Positions 28,065 to 28,146 of a stretch of 28,146 nt of DNA are shown in pieces. Where the stretch lies: IMG/VR virus record IMGVR_UViG_3300042866_000153, positions 1 to 28,146 of that record; one strand, written 5' to 3'. The notes beneath the pieces are model-generated. The model had not been told where the DNA came from, did not search any database, and saw only the letters and a list, made by a program, of their open reading frames with translations. The DNA comes from a virus. Position 1 is the stretch's first letter. The number at the start of each line of letters is the position of its first letter. Both the position numbers and the translations under genes were made by a program.

Positions 28065-28146
28065 TCTGTCGTTCAAGTTCAAATTGTAGGTGAGCGATAG
28101 CCTTGCGGATGTCATCGCAGATAGGGTTGTGAGGTTTCTTGCCTGC
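28000..28146 (-). CDS. Partial unknown protein (5' end outside window)
   Basis: The last 48 codons of an ORF entering from the right edge, ending with TAA at 28000-28002. Visible: KKPHNPICDDIRKAIAHLQF, ELERQNEQRATSEGSQTTTG and KYAVLY. Helical middle, polar end. It overlaps the next gene by 65 or 17 nt depending on that start. Too little is visible for assignment. Confidence 0.55.
   Translation of the reverse strand, partial: AGKKPHNPICDDIRKAIAHLQFELERQNEQRATSEGSQTTTGKYAVLY

Noticed and set aside
1-28146. tRNA genes, integrase or attachment sites
   Set aside because: I saw no tRNA cloverleaf, no tyrosine or serine recombinase and no repressor in this window, so nothing supports lysogeny here.

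Overview
The window reads as a large contiguous part of a tailed double-stranded DNA phage (or prophage) genome whose host is most likely a member of the Bacteroidota. All genes I can support are on the minus strand, so transcription runs from high to low coordinates. The host inference rests on promoter boxes of the TAnnTTTG type, one with a TTTG box 19 nt upstream; on the near absence of Shine-Dalgarno sequences; and on protein types I associate with Bacteroidota phages (XkdF-like protease, portal with a C-terminal SIWLYKGG..CHHFW domain, W-G-Q repeat protein, SSB-like protein). A 512-residue tape measure and no visible sheath protein suggest a siphovirus.

Right part (about 28146-20000), replication and control: a partial gene, a small basic protein, a RusA-like resolvase, a coiled-coil microprotein, an SSB-like protein, a DnaB/RecA-fold ATPase, small unknowns, a stand-alone DnaA domain IV-like protein, a membrane microprotein, a sigma-70-like factor, a Cys-rich protein and a PD-(D/E)XK nuclease. 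A terminator and a new promoter follow, then small unknowns, a C5 cytosine methyltransferase and a RecE-type exonuclease. The element AAAACCAATCA (or a near match) lies just before at least eight starts here and before no structural gene.

Middle (20000-17600), a sugar cassette: GT-B-like and GT-A-like glycosyltransferases and a small-molecule methyltransferase, overlapped end to start, then an HNH nuclease next to the terminase.

Left part (17600-1), packaging, structure and lysis: TerS and TerL; a tail assembly chaperone with two fully overlapping reading frames joined at a T9 slippery run; tail completion and tail proteins; tape measure; XkdF-like protease; scaffold; major capsid protein; a probable tail tube protein; portal; connector; a YadA-like beta-roll fibre; holin candidates; an M15 endolysin and a spanin-like lipoprotein cut by the window edge. 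Tail genes lie between terminase and capsid, and the portal is unusually distal.

Many genes are joined by 1-4 nt stop/start overlaps (ATGA, TTGA, TAATG), implying long coupled operons. About a dozen microproteins of 34-55 residues fill what look like gaps. Strong hairpin plus T-run terminators follow the SSB-like gene, the 45-residue gene, the capsid gene and the tail tube gene.
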